A DNA stretch of 64,000 nt from Rubneribacter badeniensis (GCF_002899695.1 NZ_PPEL01000007.1:1-64000); one strand, 5' to 3'; numbered from the stretch's first letter, positions 34,711 through 44,091 are shown. Translations and numbers: made by a program. The notes: generated by a model from the sequence alone, not told the origin.

Positions 34711-34748
34711 AAAGGGGATGTTTCCATCAAAGCGAACATCCCTTTTTT
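34711..34748 (+). terminator. tRNA-Pro terminator
   Basis: GGGATGTT (34715-34722) pairs with AACATCCC (34735-34742), extended by A-T pairs, and ends in TTTTTT. Confidence 0.85.
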
Positions 34749-34832
34749 GCATCGGAGAGCCGCTTCGTCGGAGACGATGGGGCGGGGTGGAACCGCAGCG
34801 GGCGGATCCGCGCGAGCAACTTGGAGGAACGT

Positions 34833-35090
34833 ATGAAGATCCTTGGAATGGGAATGCCGGAGCTTCTCATCATCCTCGTGGTGATTCTGCTCATCTTCGG
34901 CCCGAAGAACCTTCCGAAGCTCGGCAGCGCTCTTGGCAAGACCGTCAAGAACCTCCGCGAGGGCATCGGTGGCGGCGAGAAGGCCATCGAAGACGCCGAT
35001 GACGAGGAAGAGGTCGTCGAGGAGGTTGAGGAGCAGCCTGTCAAGAAGACGACGGCGAAGAAGACGACGGTCAGGAAGAAGGCCGAGTAA
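34833..35090 (+). CDS. tatA: Sec-independent translocase TatA
   Basis: 85 residues: a short N-terminus, one membrane helix ([15 protein letters not shown]), the [15 protein letters not shown] hinge and amphipathic helix, and an acidic then Lys/Thr-rich tail. TatA forms the pore for export of folded proteins. The ATG at 34833 follows GGAGGAAC; the TTG at 34821 is upstream of that site and unlikely. No tatB or tatC is adjacent, so it is a separate tatA unit with its own terminator. Confidence 0.93.
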   Translation: MKILGMGMPELLIILVVILLIFGPKNLPKLGSALGKTVKNLREGIGGGEKAIEDADDEEEVVEEVEEQPVKKTTAKKTTVRKKAE

Positions 35091-35111
35091 CCCTCTGATT
35101 TTCGTTCGAGC

Positions 35112-35155
35112 GCGGTATGTGCAGACGGCCCACGCCTCGCACATACCGCTTTTTT
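35112..35155 (+). terminator. tatA terminator
   Basis: GCGGTATGTGC (35112-35122) pairs perfectly with GCACATACCGC (35139-35149), then TTTTTT. Confidence 0.9.
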
Positions 35156-35255
35156 CATATCGGCGCGATGCATTCGCGCTTACATCGCAAGAAGAGCCGG
35201 ATCGCACGCTTGTGGGAAGCGTGCCTGTTTTATGCAAGTGGACAGGTGGAGGAAC

Positions 35256-35726
35256 ATGGCTGACAACAACTTCATCCTCACGCCGGAAGGCAAGGAGAAC
35301 CTCGAGGCCGAGCTGCACTATCTTGAGACGGAGAAGCGCGCCGAGATCGGCGAGCGCATCAAGGTGGCGCGGGAGTTCGGCGACATCTCCGAGAACTCGG
35401 AGTACGACGACGCGAAAAACGAGCAGGGCATGATGGAGGCGCGCATCGCCGAGATCAGCCGCATCCTCTCCGAAGCCACCGTGGTCAACACGCCGAAGCG
35501 TTCGAACAACGTGCACATCGGCTCGACGGTGACCGTGGACATGGGCGGCCGCGAGCGCGTGTTCACCATCGTGGGCGGTGCGGAAAGCGACGCTGCAGCC
35601 GGCAAGATATCCAACGAGTCGCCGGTGGGGTCGGCGCTTCTGGGCCGCAAGAAGGGGGACAAAGTGGAGACGACCGGCCCGACTGGCCGTGTTATCTCCA
35701 TGACCATCGTCAAGATCGAGCACTAA
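35256..35726 (+). CDS. greA: Transcription elongation factor GreA
   Basis: 156 residues. GreA enters the polymerase channel and stimulates cleavage of backtracked RNA. The coiled-coil tip carries the acidic pair in DISENSEYDDAKNEQ, and the C-terminal FKBP-like domain is present (SPVGSALLGRKKGD). The start ATG at 35256 follows GTGGAGGAAC. It stands between tatA and lysS; a hairpin begins eight bases after its stop. Confidence 0.96.
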   Translation: MADNNFILTPEGKENLEAELHYLETEKRAEIGERIKVAREFGDISENSEYDDAKNEQGMMEARIAEISRILSEATVVNTPKRSNNVHIGSTVTVDMGGRERVFTIVGGAESDAAAGKISNESPVGSALLGRKKGDKVETTGPTGRVISMTIVKIEH

Positions 35727-35733
35727 GGATCTG

Positions 35734-35890
35734 GGCTCCGGCGTTCGGCAGAGCGCCGGAGCCTGCCGACGCTGCGGACGGCTGGCGCGCCCAATCTTCG
35801 CACGACGACGCGGGTTCGCGTACCGAAGTACGCTTCGCCCCCGTCGCCCCGCGAATCTCGGGCACCGCAGCCGCCCTCGCTGACTTACCA
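35734..35890. repeat. Structured repeat unit before lysS
   Basis: Second copy of the unit at 9683-9845. It begins with a 10-bp perfect hairpin (GGCTCCGGCG at 35734-35743 with 35754-35763) whose sequence differs from that of the first copy while the pairing is kept. An inner hairpin GCGTAC-CGAA-GTACGC is perfect here. Blocks ATCTTCGC, AATCTCGGG and GCCCTCGCTGA are shared. It lies between greA and lysS, ending about 28 bases before the lysS start. Confidence 0.65.
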
Positions 35891-35918
35891 CGCCAACCTG
35901 CGAGTTCGAGGACAACCT

Positions 35919-37952
35919 ATGAGCGAAACTCCCGACCAGACCCAGCAGATCATCGAAGACGATCCCATCGCGGTGCGCCGCGCCAAGCGCGAGGCGCTCA
36001 TCGCTGCGGGAAAGGACCCGTACGGGCATGCGTTCAAGTACTCGCACCATCTGGCCGAGTTAAACGAGCGCTACGCCGATCTCGAGGACGGCGCGTCCAC
36101 TGAAGACGAGGTGCAGGTGGCGGGCCGCGTCATGGCCAAGCGCGACCAGGGCAAGCTGGCGTTTCTCGAGCTGCGCGACTCGTCGGGCGACATGCAGCTG
36201 TTCTGCCGCATCAACGCGCTGGGCGAGGAGGCTTATCGCCAGCTGAAGGATCTCGACGTGGGCGACTGGATCGGCGTGCGCGGCACCATGATGCGCACGA
36301 AGCGCGGGCAGCTGTCCGTTGCCGTGGCGTCGTTCGAGCTTCTGAGCAAGAGCTTGCGCCCGTTGCCGGAGAAGTTCCACGGCTTGGCCGACAAGGAGAC
36401 GCGCTACCGCCAGCGCTACGTGGACTTGGTGATGAATCCCGAGGTCAAGCAGGTGTTCGAGAAGCGCTTCAAGATCGTGGCGGCCATTCGCCGTTACATG
36501 GAGGAGCAGGGCTTCTACGAGGTTGAGACTCCGTTTCTGCATCCCATCCTGGGCGGCGCGAACGCGAAGCCCTTCGTCACGCACTTCAACGCGCTCGACC
36601 GCGACTACTACCTGCGCATCGCCACGGAACTGCCGCTCAAGCGCCTTTTGGTGGGCGGGTTCGAGAAGGTGTTCGAGATCGGCCGCCAGTTCCGCAACGA
36701 GGGCATGGATCCCTACCACAACCCCGAGTTCACCACGATGGAGGCCTATCAGGCGTTCTCCGACCTCGAGGGCATGATGGAGCTCACCCAGGGCTACATC
36801 CAGGCGGCGGCGATGGCTGCATGCGGCACGCTGCAGATCACCTACCAGGGCCAGGAGGTGGACCTGTCGGGCGAGTGGCCGCGCAAGTCGATGATCGAGC
36901 TGGCGAGCGCGGGCGCGGGCGAGGACGTGAGCTTCGCACGCACGCGCGACGAGCTGGCGGCCATCCTCGAGAAGAACGGCGGGCATGCGGACAGCGCGTG
37001 GGGCAAAGGCAAGCTCATCGCCGAGATCTTCGAGGCCGTGGCCGAGGAGAAGCTCATCCAGCCCACGTTCGTGATCGACCATCCGCTCGAGGTGTCGCCG
37101 CTGGCCAAGAAGAAGGCCGGCGACCCCAACCTCACTGAGCGTTTCGAGCTGTTCATCTGCGGGCACGAGTACGCCAACGCCTTCGGCGAGCTGAACGACC
37201 CGGTCGACCAGGCCGAGCGTTTCCGCGCGCAGGTTGAGGCGAAGGACATGGGCGACGACGAGGCCATGGGCTACGACGAGGACTACGTGCGCGCGCTCGA
37301 GTACGGCATGCCGCCGGCGGGCGGCGTGGGCGTGGGCATCGACCGTTTGGTCATGCTGCTCGCCGACGCGCCGTCCATCAGGGATGTGCTGTTGTTCCCT
37401 CACATGAGGGACGAGCAGCACGCGCCCGCTCGGGCGGGAAGTATGTCTTCGAATGGTCCACTGGACTGTTCGATCCCGCACATGGGGGACGAAACTCCGG
37501 CTGGCGGGCGGGAGCGCGCTGCGGAAGCGGTCGCCGACGCCGCCGCTTCCGGCGATGCCGCTGCCCCCGCCGCCTTCGACTTCTCGAAGGTGGTCATCGA
37601 GCCTTTGTTCGAAGAGCAGGTGGACTTCGAGACGTTCAGCAAGTCGGACTTCCGCGCGGTCAAGGTGAAGGAATGCGTCGCGGTGCCCAAGAGCAAGAAG
37701 CTGCTCAAGTTCACGCTCGACGACGGAACGGGTGCAGACCGCATCATCCTCTCCGGCATCCACGCGTACTACGAGCCGGAGGATTTGGTGGGCAAGACGC
37801 TCGTCGCCATCACGAACCTGCCCCCGCGCAAGATGATGGGCATCGACTCGTGCGGCATGATCATCAGCGCCGTCCACGAGGAGGAGGGCGAGGAGCGCCT
37901 GAACCTGCTCATGGTGGATGGCCGCATCCCCGCTGGCGCGAAGCTGTACTAG
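35919..37952 (+). CDS. lysS: Lysyl-tRNA synthetase fused to a C-terminal tRNA-binding domain
   Basis: 677 residues. The first 495 or so are a complete class II LysRS: an OB-fold anticodon domain, motif 2 around RNEGMDPYHNPEFTTMEAY and motif 3 GVGVGIDRLVMLL, ending IRDVLLFPHMR. A linker of about 65 residues follows, first with SMSSNGPLDCSIPHMGDE, then alanine-rich. The last 115 residues (from FDFSKVVIEPLFEEQ) form an EMAP-II/Trbp111-like tRNA-binding OB fold with FRAVKVKECVAVPKSKKLLK and NLPPRKMMGIDSCGMI. This module is common on MetRS, unusual on LysRS. The ATG at 35919 has GAGGACAACCT before it. Terminator follows. Confidence 0.93.
   Translation: MSETPDQTQQIIEDDPIAVRRAKREALIAAGKDPYGHAFKYSHHLAELNERYADLEDGASTEDEVQVAGRVMAKRDQGKLAFLELRDSSGDMQLFCRINALGEEAYRQLKDLDVGDWIGVRGTMMRTKRGQLSVAVASFELLSKSLRPLPEKFHGLADKETRYRQRYVDLVMNPEVKQVFEKRFKIVAAIRRYMEEQGFYEVETPFLHPILGGANAKPFVTHFNALDRDYYLRIATELPLKRLLVGGFEKVFEIGRQFRNEGMDPYHNPEFTTMEAYQAFSDLEGMMELTQGYIQAAAMAACGTLQITYQGQEVDLSGEWPRKSMIELASAGAGEDVSFARTRDELAAILEKNGGHADSAWGKGKLIAEIFEAVAEEKLIQPTFVIDHPLEVSPLAKKKAGDPNLTERFELFICGHEYANAFGELNDPVDQAERFRAQVEAKDMGDDEAMGYDEDYVRALEYGMPPAGGVGVGIDRLVMLLADAPSIRDVLLFPHMRDEQHAPARAGSMSSNGPLDCSIPHMGDETPAGGRERAAEAVADAAASGDAAAPAAFDFSKVVIEPLFEEQVDFETFSKSDFRAVKVKECVAVPKSKKLLKFTLDDGTGADRIILSGIHAYYEPEDLVGKTLVAITNLPPRKMMGIDSCGMIISAVHEEEGEERLNLLMVDGRIPAGAKLY
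37386..37495. repeat. Palindrome-rich stretch in the lysS linker
   Basis: Three palindromes lie here: a long imperfect hairpin centred on TCCCTCA-CA-TGAGGGA (37386-37419), GTCCACTGGAC (37456-37466) and an imperfect one at about 37467-37495. CACATGAGGGACGA (37401 on) recurs as CACATGGGGGACGA (37480 on), a direct repeat 79 bases apart. It looks like intergenic repeat sequence captured in frame. Confidence 0.5.
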
Positions 37953-37975
37953 CGCCGCCGCGCACGATCTTCGAG

Positions 37976-38006
37976 AAGGCCGCCCGGCTCTCCGTCGGGC
38001 GGCCTT
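37976..38006 (+). terminator. lysS terminator
   Basis: AAGGCCGCCCG (37976-37986) pairs with CGGGCGGCCTT (37996-38006); only a short T run follows. Confidence 0.65.
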
Positions 38007-38169
38007 CGGACGTTTGCGCTTCGTCGGTGCGGAAGGAGCGATGGCGCTACGGCGTTTTGCGCTTCGGGGTGCTTTGGCGTGCAGACCGCTTGGCGCGGGC
38101 GCGGTGCTCTTGGCCTCGCAACCGAGCGGGAGGTTCCATTTGTCGGCGTTCGCGCGCTCGACTTCCTTC
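38007..38169. other. Gap after lysS, left part
   Basis: About 160 bases with no gene seen. Confidence 0.35.
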
Positions 38170-38343
38170 GTCTCTGTTAAACCAAGATTGACACGAACCC
38201 ATGTTCTTCTAGCTCCGAGCCGGGTTCCCCTGGCCGGGCGCCCCGAAAGGCCCCGCCTGACGGATCGGGGGCTTCCGAGGCGTCTGGGCGGCCCGCGCGC
38301 GGCGGGGCCGATCTGGCTATAGCAATCTTGGTTTGACAGAGAC
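38170..38343. repeat. Inverted-repeat element with 21-bp arms (174 bp)
   Basis: Left arm 38170-38190 (GTCTCTGTTAAACCAAGATT and one more) and right arm 38323-38343 are reverse complements at 20 of 21 positions. The arms are AT-rich beside a very GC-rich interior. It ends 11 bases before the next element, so two unrelated inverted-repeat elements lie in tandem. Confidence 0.75.
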
Positions 38344-38354
38344 GCCTTTGCTTC

Positions 38355-38508
38355 GTGGCGGGTTTTGACGGAAAACCGCGGTCGAAGGGGGCCGCCGAAA
38401 GTGACGCCTCTTCCCTGCTTCGGGAAATGCCTGGTCGCGCCCGCGCTCATGCATCCGCCCGTCGCGAGCGCACGAGAGCGATCGCGGTTTTCCGTCAAAA
38501 CCCGCCAC
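38355..38508. repeat. Inverted-repeat element, GGCGGGTTTT family, copy 2 (154 bp)
   Basis: Arms 38355-38380 and 38483-38508 are perfect 26-bp reverse complements with core GGCGGGTTTTGACGGAAAAC. The same arms bound 312-473 and 60010-60170. The interior differs from the other copies, apart from a short CGCGGTCG next to the left arm. Confidence 0.85.
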
Positions 38509-38812
38509 CACGCACGCGGTTTCGCGCGCTCTGCCGAGCGACCGCCGCTGCTCGCTCCGTTCGCCTTTCAGCGCGCGGCACGTTTCAGAATCGTCTCAGA
38601 TGCGAGCACGTTCGGAGGCAACCGGGGCCTCCGCTGCTCATCGGGGCCCGCCATGGTAGGATTGTCGCGCTGCCGCGCCCGGTCAAGCCGCCGCGTTCGA
38701 TCGCGTTGCCTGATCGCGCTGCATGATCGTCCCACCGCGCTCGATCGCGCCACTTGCCGCGCCGCCCCGCGCGCCGCAAGTTATGGAGCGGGCGTGTGCG
38801 GCATGAGCCGTG
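38509..38812. other. Gap between repeat elements and the clpC promoter
   Basis: About 300 bases, GC-rich, with several GATCGCG/CGCGATC words. No gene that I can support. Confidence 0.4.
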
Positions 38813-38842
38813 TTGGCACTCTTTGCGTGCGAGTGCTAGCAT
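38813..38842 (+). promoter_or_regulatory. CIRCE operator over the clpC promoter
   Basis: TTGGCACTC (38813-38821), nine bases, GAGTGCTAG (38831-38839): a CIRCE element, the binding site of the heat-shock repressor HrcA. TTGGCA can serve as -35 and TAGCAT (38837-38842) as -10, 18 bases apart, so the repressor would cover the promoter itself. Confidence 0.85.
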
Positions 38843-38886
38843 AGTGCGGGTAACACCGAAGTACCGCCGCGAGAATCGAGGCTGAC

Positions 38887-41451
38887 ATGTCATTTGAGAA
38901 GTTCACGGACAAGGCGCGCAAGGTGCTCGTCCTCGCGCAGGACGAGGCCCGCTCGCTGCATCAGCCCTACGTGGGCACCGAGCACATCCTGCTCGGCCTC
39001 ATACAGGAGAAAGACGGCCTGGCCGCCCAAGCCCTCGACCGCTTGAACGTCAAGTACGACGGCGTGGTGCAAGCCATTCGCCAGGTGGTCGCCATCGACG
39101 AGGACACCGACGTGTCCGGGCACCTGTCCTTCACGCCCCGCGTCAAGCGCGTGCTGGAGAACAGTCTGCGCGAGGCCATGCAGATGGGGCAGTCCTACAT
39201 CTCCACCGAGCACTTGCTGCTCGGCATCGTGCGCGAGGGCGACGGCACCGCGCTCGAGGTGCTCACGCGCCTTGGCGTGTCCGGCGACGACGTGCGCGGC
39301 GCGCTCAACGACCTCGTGGGCCAAAGTCCCGTGTACGCCGGCCGCAACGCGTTCGACGCGCAGGGCCAAGGCTCCGACAGCGTGCTCAAGGAGTTCGGCA
39401 CCGACCTCACGAGCAAGGCGCGCGACGGCAAGCTCGACCCGGTCATCGGCCGTGCGGGCGAGATCGAGCGCGTCATGCAGGTGCTCTCGCGCCGTCAGAA
39501 GAACAACCCGCTCCTTATCGGCGAGCCGGGCGTGGGCAAGACCGCCGTCGTGGAAGGCTTGGCGCAGCTCATCGTATCGAACCAGGTGCCCGACATCCTG
39601 CGCGGCAAGCGTCTGTTCACGCTCGACGTGAGCGCGCTCGTGGCCGGGTCGAAGTACCGCGGCGAGTTCGAGGAGCGCCTGAAGAAGTGCATCAAGGAGG
39701 TCATGGACGCGGGCGACATCATCCTGTTCATCGACGAGATGCACACGCTCATCGGCGCGGGCTCGGCCGAGGGCTCCATCGACGCGGCCGCCATCCTGAA
39801 GCCGCCGCTGTCGCGCGGCGAGATCCAGGTGATCGGCGCCACCACCATCGACGAGTACCGCAAGCACCTCGAGAAGGACTCGGCGCTCGAGCGGCGCTTC
39901 CAGCCCATCACCGTGGGGGAGCCGAACGAGGAGCAGGCCATGCGCATCATGGAGGGCTTGCGCGACCGCTACGAGGCCCATCACCAGGTGCACTTCACCG
40001 ACGACGCGCTGCAAGCGGCTGTGGCGCTCTCGAGCCGCTACATCCAGGACCGCTTCCTGCCCGACAAGGCCATCGACGTGCTCGACGAGGCCGGTGCGCG
40101 CATGCGCATCCGCAACATGACGCTGCCGAAGGAGCTGCGCGACCTCGACGACGAGCTGCGTCGTTTGCGCGGCGAGAAGGACGGGGCCATCGCCGCGCAG
40201 GACTTCGAGCGCGCCGCCCAGCTGCGCGACCAGGAATCGGAGCTGAAGAAGAAGCGCGAAGAGGCCGAGAAGAAGTGGGAGGAGGACGCGCAGAAGTCCA
40301 TCCACCAGGTCACCGTCGAGGATATCGCCGACGTGGTGTCCATGACGACCGGCGTGCCCGTGAGCAACCTCACCGAGGCCGAGACGGAGAAGCTTCTGCG
40401 CATGGAGGCCGTACTGCATGAGCGCGTGATCGGCCAGGAGGAGGCCGTCACGGCGCTGTCGAAGGCCATACGCCGTTCGCGTTCGGGCCTCAAGGATCCG
40501 AAGCGCCCCGCCGGCTCGTTCATCTTCCTCGGCCCCTCGGGCGTGGGCAAGACCGAGCTTTCGAAGGCGCTCGCCGAGTTCCTGTTCAACTCCGAGGACG
40601 CGCTGCTCTCGTTCGACATGTCCGAGTACATGGAGAAGCACAGCGTGTCGCGCCTCGTGGGCTCGCCTCCGGGTTACGTGGGCTTCGACGAGGGCGGCCA
40701 GCTCACGAAGGCCGTGCGCCAGCGCCCCTACTCGGTGGTGCTGTTCGACGAGATCGAGAAGGCGCACCCCGACGTGTTCAACATCCTGCTCCAGATTCTG
40801 GAGGAGGGGCGCCTCACCGACGCGCAGGGCCGCACGGTGGACTTCCGCAACACGGTGATCATCATGACGTCGAACGTGGGCGCGCGCGAGATCGCCCAGC
40901 CCACGACGCTCGGCTTCTCCACCGAGGAGCATGCGGGGCTTTCCGACAAGGAGATCAAAAGCCGCGTGATGGCCGAGATGAAGAAGCTGTTCAGGCCCGA
41001 GTTCTTGAACCGCATCGACGAGATCATCGTGTTCAAGAGCCTCACCGCCGAGCAGATCGCCGAGATCGTGAAGCTCATGGTGGCCGATTTGCGCGAGCGC
41101 TTGATCGAGCAGAACATGTCCATCAACCTGACGGAGGCGGCCTGCAAGCTCATCGCCAAGGAGGGCACCGACGCCACGTACGGGGCGCGCCCGTTGCGCC
41201 GCGCCATCCAGCGCTTGCTGGAGGATCCGCTGTCCGAGGAGATCTTGGAGGGCAAGTGGACTGCCGGATCCATCATCGACGTGGACGCGGCGGACGGCGA
41301 GCTCGTGTTCTCGCAAGGCTCGGGGGCCGTGCCAGAGCCGCGCAAGCGCGACAGCATCGCGCGCGAGGCCGAGCTTTTGCTGACGAACTACGACCTGGGC
41401 CACGCCGGCGTGCGCAGGGGCGGCTCGATGTCGGGCGGCGCGGCAGACTAG
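38887..41451 (+). CDS. clpC: ATP-dependent Clp protease ATPase subunit ClpC
   Basis: 854 residues with the full ClpC layout: two Clp_N repeats (1-145), first AAA+ domain with GEPGVGKT near residue 213, a middle domain with UVR-like coil ([15 protein letters not shown]), second AAA+ with GPSGVGKT near 550, and an LGF loop (675-677) in the place used for docking to ClpP. It unfolds proteins for ClpP. The ATG at 38887 follows GAGG. Control by HrcA is strongly suggested by the CIRCE operator 48 bases upstream. Confidence 0.96.
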   Translation: MSFEKFTDKARKVLVLAQDEARSLHQPYVGTEHILLGLIQEKDGLAAQALDRLNVKYDGVVQAIRQVVAIDEDTDVSGHLSFTPRVKRVLENSLREAMQMGQSYISTEHLLLGIVREGDGTALEVLTRLGVSGDDVRGALNDLVGQSPVYAGRNAFDAQGQGSDSVLKEFGTDLTSKARDGKLDPVIGRAGEIERVMQVLSRRQKNNPLLIGEPGVGKTAVVEGLAQLIVSNQVPDILRGKRLFTLDVSALVAGSKYRGEFEERLKKCIKEVMDAGDIILFIDEMHTLIGAGSAEGSIDAAAILKPPLSRGEIQVIGATTIDEYRKHLEKDSALERRFQPITVGEPNEEQAMRIMEGLRDRYEAHHQVHFTDDALQAAVALSSRYIQDRFLPDKAIDVLDEAGARMRIRNMTLPKELRDLDDELRRLRGEKDGAIAAQDFERAAQLRDQESELKKKREEAEKKWEEDAQKSIHQVTVEDIADVVSMTTGVPVSNLTEAETEKLLRMEAVLHERVIGQEEAVTALSKAIRRSRSGLKDPKRPAGSFIFLGPSGVGKTELSKALAEFLFNSEDALLSFDMSEYMEKHSVSRLVGSPPGYVGFDEGGQLTKAVRQRPYSVVLFDEIEKAHPDVFNILLQILEEGRLTDAQGRTVDFRNTVIIMTSNVGAREIAQPTTLGFSTEEHAGLSDKEIKSRVMAEMKKLFRPEFLNRIDEIIVFKSLTAEQIAEIVKLMVADLRERLIEQNMSINLTEAACKLIAKEGTDATYGARPLRRAIQRLLEDPLSEEILEGKWTAGSIIDVDAADGELVFSQGSGAVPEPRKRDSIAREAELLLTNYDLGHAGVRRGGSMSGGAAD

Positions 41452-41490
41452 CGGCACGACGGACTGGCTTCGCAGAGCGGTTCGTTGGGA

Positions 41491-41540
41491 GCCCCTGTTC
41501 TTTGGGTTGTGGAATCCGAAGCCCGAAGAGCAGGGGTTTC
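41491..41540 (+). terminator. clpC terminator
   Basis: GCCCCTGTTCTTTGGG (41491-41506) pairs with CCCGAAGAGCAGGGG (41522 on) with two G-T pairs, followed by TTTC. A further outer pair GCACGAC/GTCGTGC (41455 and 41545) encloses it. Confidence 0.65.
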
Positions 41541-41625
41541 CTGCGTCGTGCGCCGGCATTTGTCGTATACTGGAAACGTCGCTGTTGCGGAAGGCGCAGC
41601 GGATCGGCCGACCTCAGGAGGTTCC

Positions 41626-42570
41626 ATGTTCGGAGACAACCTTGACCGCATCGTGAAGGGCATCGAGAAGAACTACGAGGCCGACGAGATATTCTTCACG
41701 AAGCCCGGACGGAGGTTTCCCAGCCGGTCGGCGGTGAAGTGGGTTCTCAAGGATCTGCGCCGGGTGCTGTTTCCGGGCTACTTCGGCGACGAGATGCTCA
41801 CGCCCTCCACGAGCCCGGAGTACTTCATCGGCGAGACGCTCATCCAAATCGAGCGCGTGCTGCGCGAGCAGATCGTCCTCGCGCTCTCCTACACCTCCGA
41901 CGACCGCGATGCCGCGGAGGCCGACCCGGCCCGCCATCTGTGCGGCGGGGGAACGCCCGAGCATATCTGCAAGCGCGCCTCCGAGGTGTGCACGGTGTTC
42001 TTCGACGAGCTTCCCCGCATTCAGCAGGTGCTGCTCACCGACGTGCAGGCCCTCTACGACGGCGATCCAGCGGCAGGCTCGAAAGAGGAGGTCATCTTCT
42101 CGTATCCCGGCCTGTACGCCATCTACGTGTACCGCGTCGCGCACGTGCTCTACCAGCAGAACGTGCCCATCATCCCGCGCATCATGACCGAGCTGGCGCA
42201 TAGCGGCACGGGCATCGACATCGGCGCCGGCGCCGAAATAGGCGAGTACTTCTTCATCGACCACGGCACGGGCGTGGTGATCGGCGAGACGACCGTCATC
42301 GGCGACCATGTGAAGCTGTACCAGGGCGTCACGCTCGGTGCGCTGTCCACGCGCGGCGGGCAGCGTTTGGCCGGGGTGAAGCGCCATCCCACCATCGAGG
42401 ACGATGTGACCATCTACTCCAACGCCTCGGTGCTCGGCGGCGAGACGGTGATCGGCGCCGGGTCGGTCATCGCCGGCTCCGCGTTCGTCACCTCGTCGGT
42501 TCCCCCGCATTCCCGCGTGACGCTGAAGGCGCAGGAGATCACCGTGCGTCGGCCGGACGAGCGTGACTAG
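41626..42570 (+). CDS. cysE: Serine O-acetyltransferase
   Basis: 314 residues. CysE acetylates serine for cysteine synthesis. The C-terminal left-handed beta helix has hexapeptide repeats: IDIGAGAEIGEYFFIDHGTG, VVIGETTVIGDHVKLYQG, and SVIAGSAF. The N-terminal helical domain is the longer EpsC-like form. The ATG at 41626 follows TCAGGAGG; a TATACT at 41566-41571 is a plausible -10. It is near cysS but not in the same operon as far as I can tell. Confidence 0.93.
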   Translation: MFGDNLDRIVKGIEKNYEADEIFFTKPGRRFPSRSAVKWVLKDLRRVLFPGYFGDEMLTPSTSPEYFIGETLIQIERVLREQIVLALSYTSDDRDAAEADPARHLCGGGTPEHICKRASEVCTVFFDELPRIQQVLLTDVQALYDGDPAAGSKEEVIFSYPGLYAIYVYRVAHVLYQQNVPIIPRIMTELAHSGTGIDIGAGAEIGEYFFIDHGTGVVIGETTVIGDHVKLYQGVTLGALSTRGGQRLAGVKRHPTIEDDVTIYSNASVLGGETVIGAGSVIAGSAFVTSSVPPHSRVTLKAQEITVRRPDERD

Positions 42571-42742
42571 GTTGGCGCGCATGCGGCCGCGCGCGGAGGC
42601 GACGGCGTTCGCCGATGCTGCGGGCGGCGGGCGCGGCGTGGTGGGCTGCGGGCGATGCTTGCGGGCATCGCATGGAATCGTCGCTGCCCGTAGCGACGCA
42701 GACGGGTGGAGAAGGAATGCGCAAGGCGGAGAGGAAGGCTTT

Positions 42743-43585
42743 ATGACCCAGACAATCGACCCCGTGTTCTCGTCCGAGGTGCTGCGCGCGCCCGAGCTGG
42801 CGTGCGACGACCTCGACATCGACACGCTTGCGCAGTCGCTCGTCGGCCTCAAGGGCGAGGTGGACAAAAATCCTCAGACGGCGGCCATCATCCTGGCCGG
42901 GGGCACGGGGGAGCGCTTCGGCAAGGAAGGCGGCAAGCAGCTCGTTGAGATCGCGGGCAAGCCCATCCTCACCTGGTCGGCCGAGGCGTTCGACGCGGTG
43001 GGCGACATCGGCCTCATCGTCATCGTGTGCCCCGAGGAGCGTTGCGACGAGTACCTTAAGCGCGCCATCGACCCGTTTCCGTTCGTCACGCCCATCGTGG
43101 TGGCGCCTGCGGGGCCGAGCCGTCAGGAGTCGGCGTTCTCGGGCCTGGAATACGTGCCGGACGATTACGACTACGTTGTCTTGCACGACGGCGCTCGCCC
43201 GCTCATCACGCCCGACCTCATCGCGCACACCATCGCCACGCTCAAGGGCAACATCGACTGCGACGGGGCCGTGGTGGCGCATCCGGCCGTCGACACGCTC
43301 AAGGTGGTGGAGAGCGGCGTGATCGTGGGCACGCCCGACCGCCGCGTGTTCTGGAACGCGCAGACGCCGCAGGTGTTCCGCGCCGGCATCTACCGCCGCG
43401 CGCACGCCTCGGCGCTCTCCGACGGCTTCATGGGCACCGACGACTCGTCGCTCATCGAACGGTTGGGCGGCCGCGTGCTCGTGGTGGAGGGCAAGCGCGA
43501 CAACATCAAGCTGACGGTGCCGGAGGACTACCTCATGCTGGCCGCCGCCGTGCGCACGATGTACATGAAGGGGGCCGAGGAGTGA
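42743..43585 (+). CDS. ispD: 2-C-methyl-D-erythritol 4-phosphate cytidylyltransferase
   Basis: 280 residues. IspD adds CMP to MEP in the non-mevalonate isoprenoid pathway. The CTP-binding loop AAIILAGGTGERFG begins near residue 47, so the protein has an N-terminal extension of about 46 residues not usual in IspD. HDGARPLI and TPQVFRAGIYRRAH are typical. The ATG at 42743 follows GAGGAAGG. TGATG overlap couples it to ispF. Confidence 0.94.
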   Translation: MTQTIDPVFSSEVLRAPELACDDLDIDTLAQSLVGLKGEVDKNPQTAAIILAGGTGERFGKEGGKQLVEIAGKPILTWSAEAFDAVGDIGLIVIVCPEERCDEYLKRAIDPFPFVTPIVVAPAGPSRQESAFSGLEYVPDDYDYVVLHDGARPLITPDLIAHTIATLKGNIDCDGAVVAHPAVDTLKVVESGVIVGTPDRRVFWNAQTPQVFRAGIYRRAHASALSDGFMGTDDSSLIERLGGRVLVVEGKRDNIKLTVPEDYLMLAAAVRTMYMKGAEE

Positions 43586-44091
43586 TGGCTGATCGGGCGT
43601 TCGATCCTGCGTCCTTGCGCATCGGGCAGGGCTTCGACGTGCACGCGCTCGTCGAGGGACGCAAGCTCATCCTGGGCGGCGTGGACGTCCCGCACACGCG
43701 CGGGCTGCTCGGCCACTCCGACGCCGACGTGCTCGCGCACGCCGTTGCCGACGCGCTTTTGGGCGGCATCCGCGGCGGCGACATCGGCAAGCTGTTCCCC
43801 GACACCGACCCCGCCTACGAAGGGGCCGACTCGCTCAAGCTCTTGGCCGCCGTGGCCGACAAGGTGCGCGCCGAGGGCTACGACATCCTCGATGTGGACT
43901 CCGTCATCGCCGCGCAGGCACCGAAGCTCTCGCCGTACCGCGACGCCATGCGCGAGAACTTGGCCCGCGCCATGGGCGTTTCCGTGGAGAACGTGGGCGT
44001 GAAGGCCACCACCACCGAGCGCTTGGGATTCGAGGGCCGCGAGGAGGGCATCTCGGCCACCGCCGTGTGCCTGCTGTGCCGACGTCCGTAG
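43585..44091 (+). CDS. ispF: 2-C-methyl-D-erythritol 2,4-cyclodiphosphate synthase
   Basis: 168 residues. IspF cyclises CDP-ME-2-phosphate to MEcPP. The metal-binding D and H are in GQGFDVHAL, and HTRGLLGHSDADVLAHAVAD gives the third ligand. The C-terminal block KATTTERLGFEGREEGI is intact. The ATG at 43585 shares bases with the ispD stop; the preceding GTG at 43582 is less likely. Confidence 0.96.
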   Translation: MADRAFDPASLRIGQGFDVHALVEGRKLILGGVDVPHTRGLLGHSDADVLAHAVADALLGGIRGGDIGKLFPDTDPAYEGADSLKLLAAVADKVRAEGYDILDVDSVIAAQAPKLSPYRDAMRENLARAMGVSVENVGVKATTTERLGFEGREEGISATAVCLLCRRP

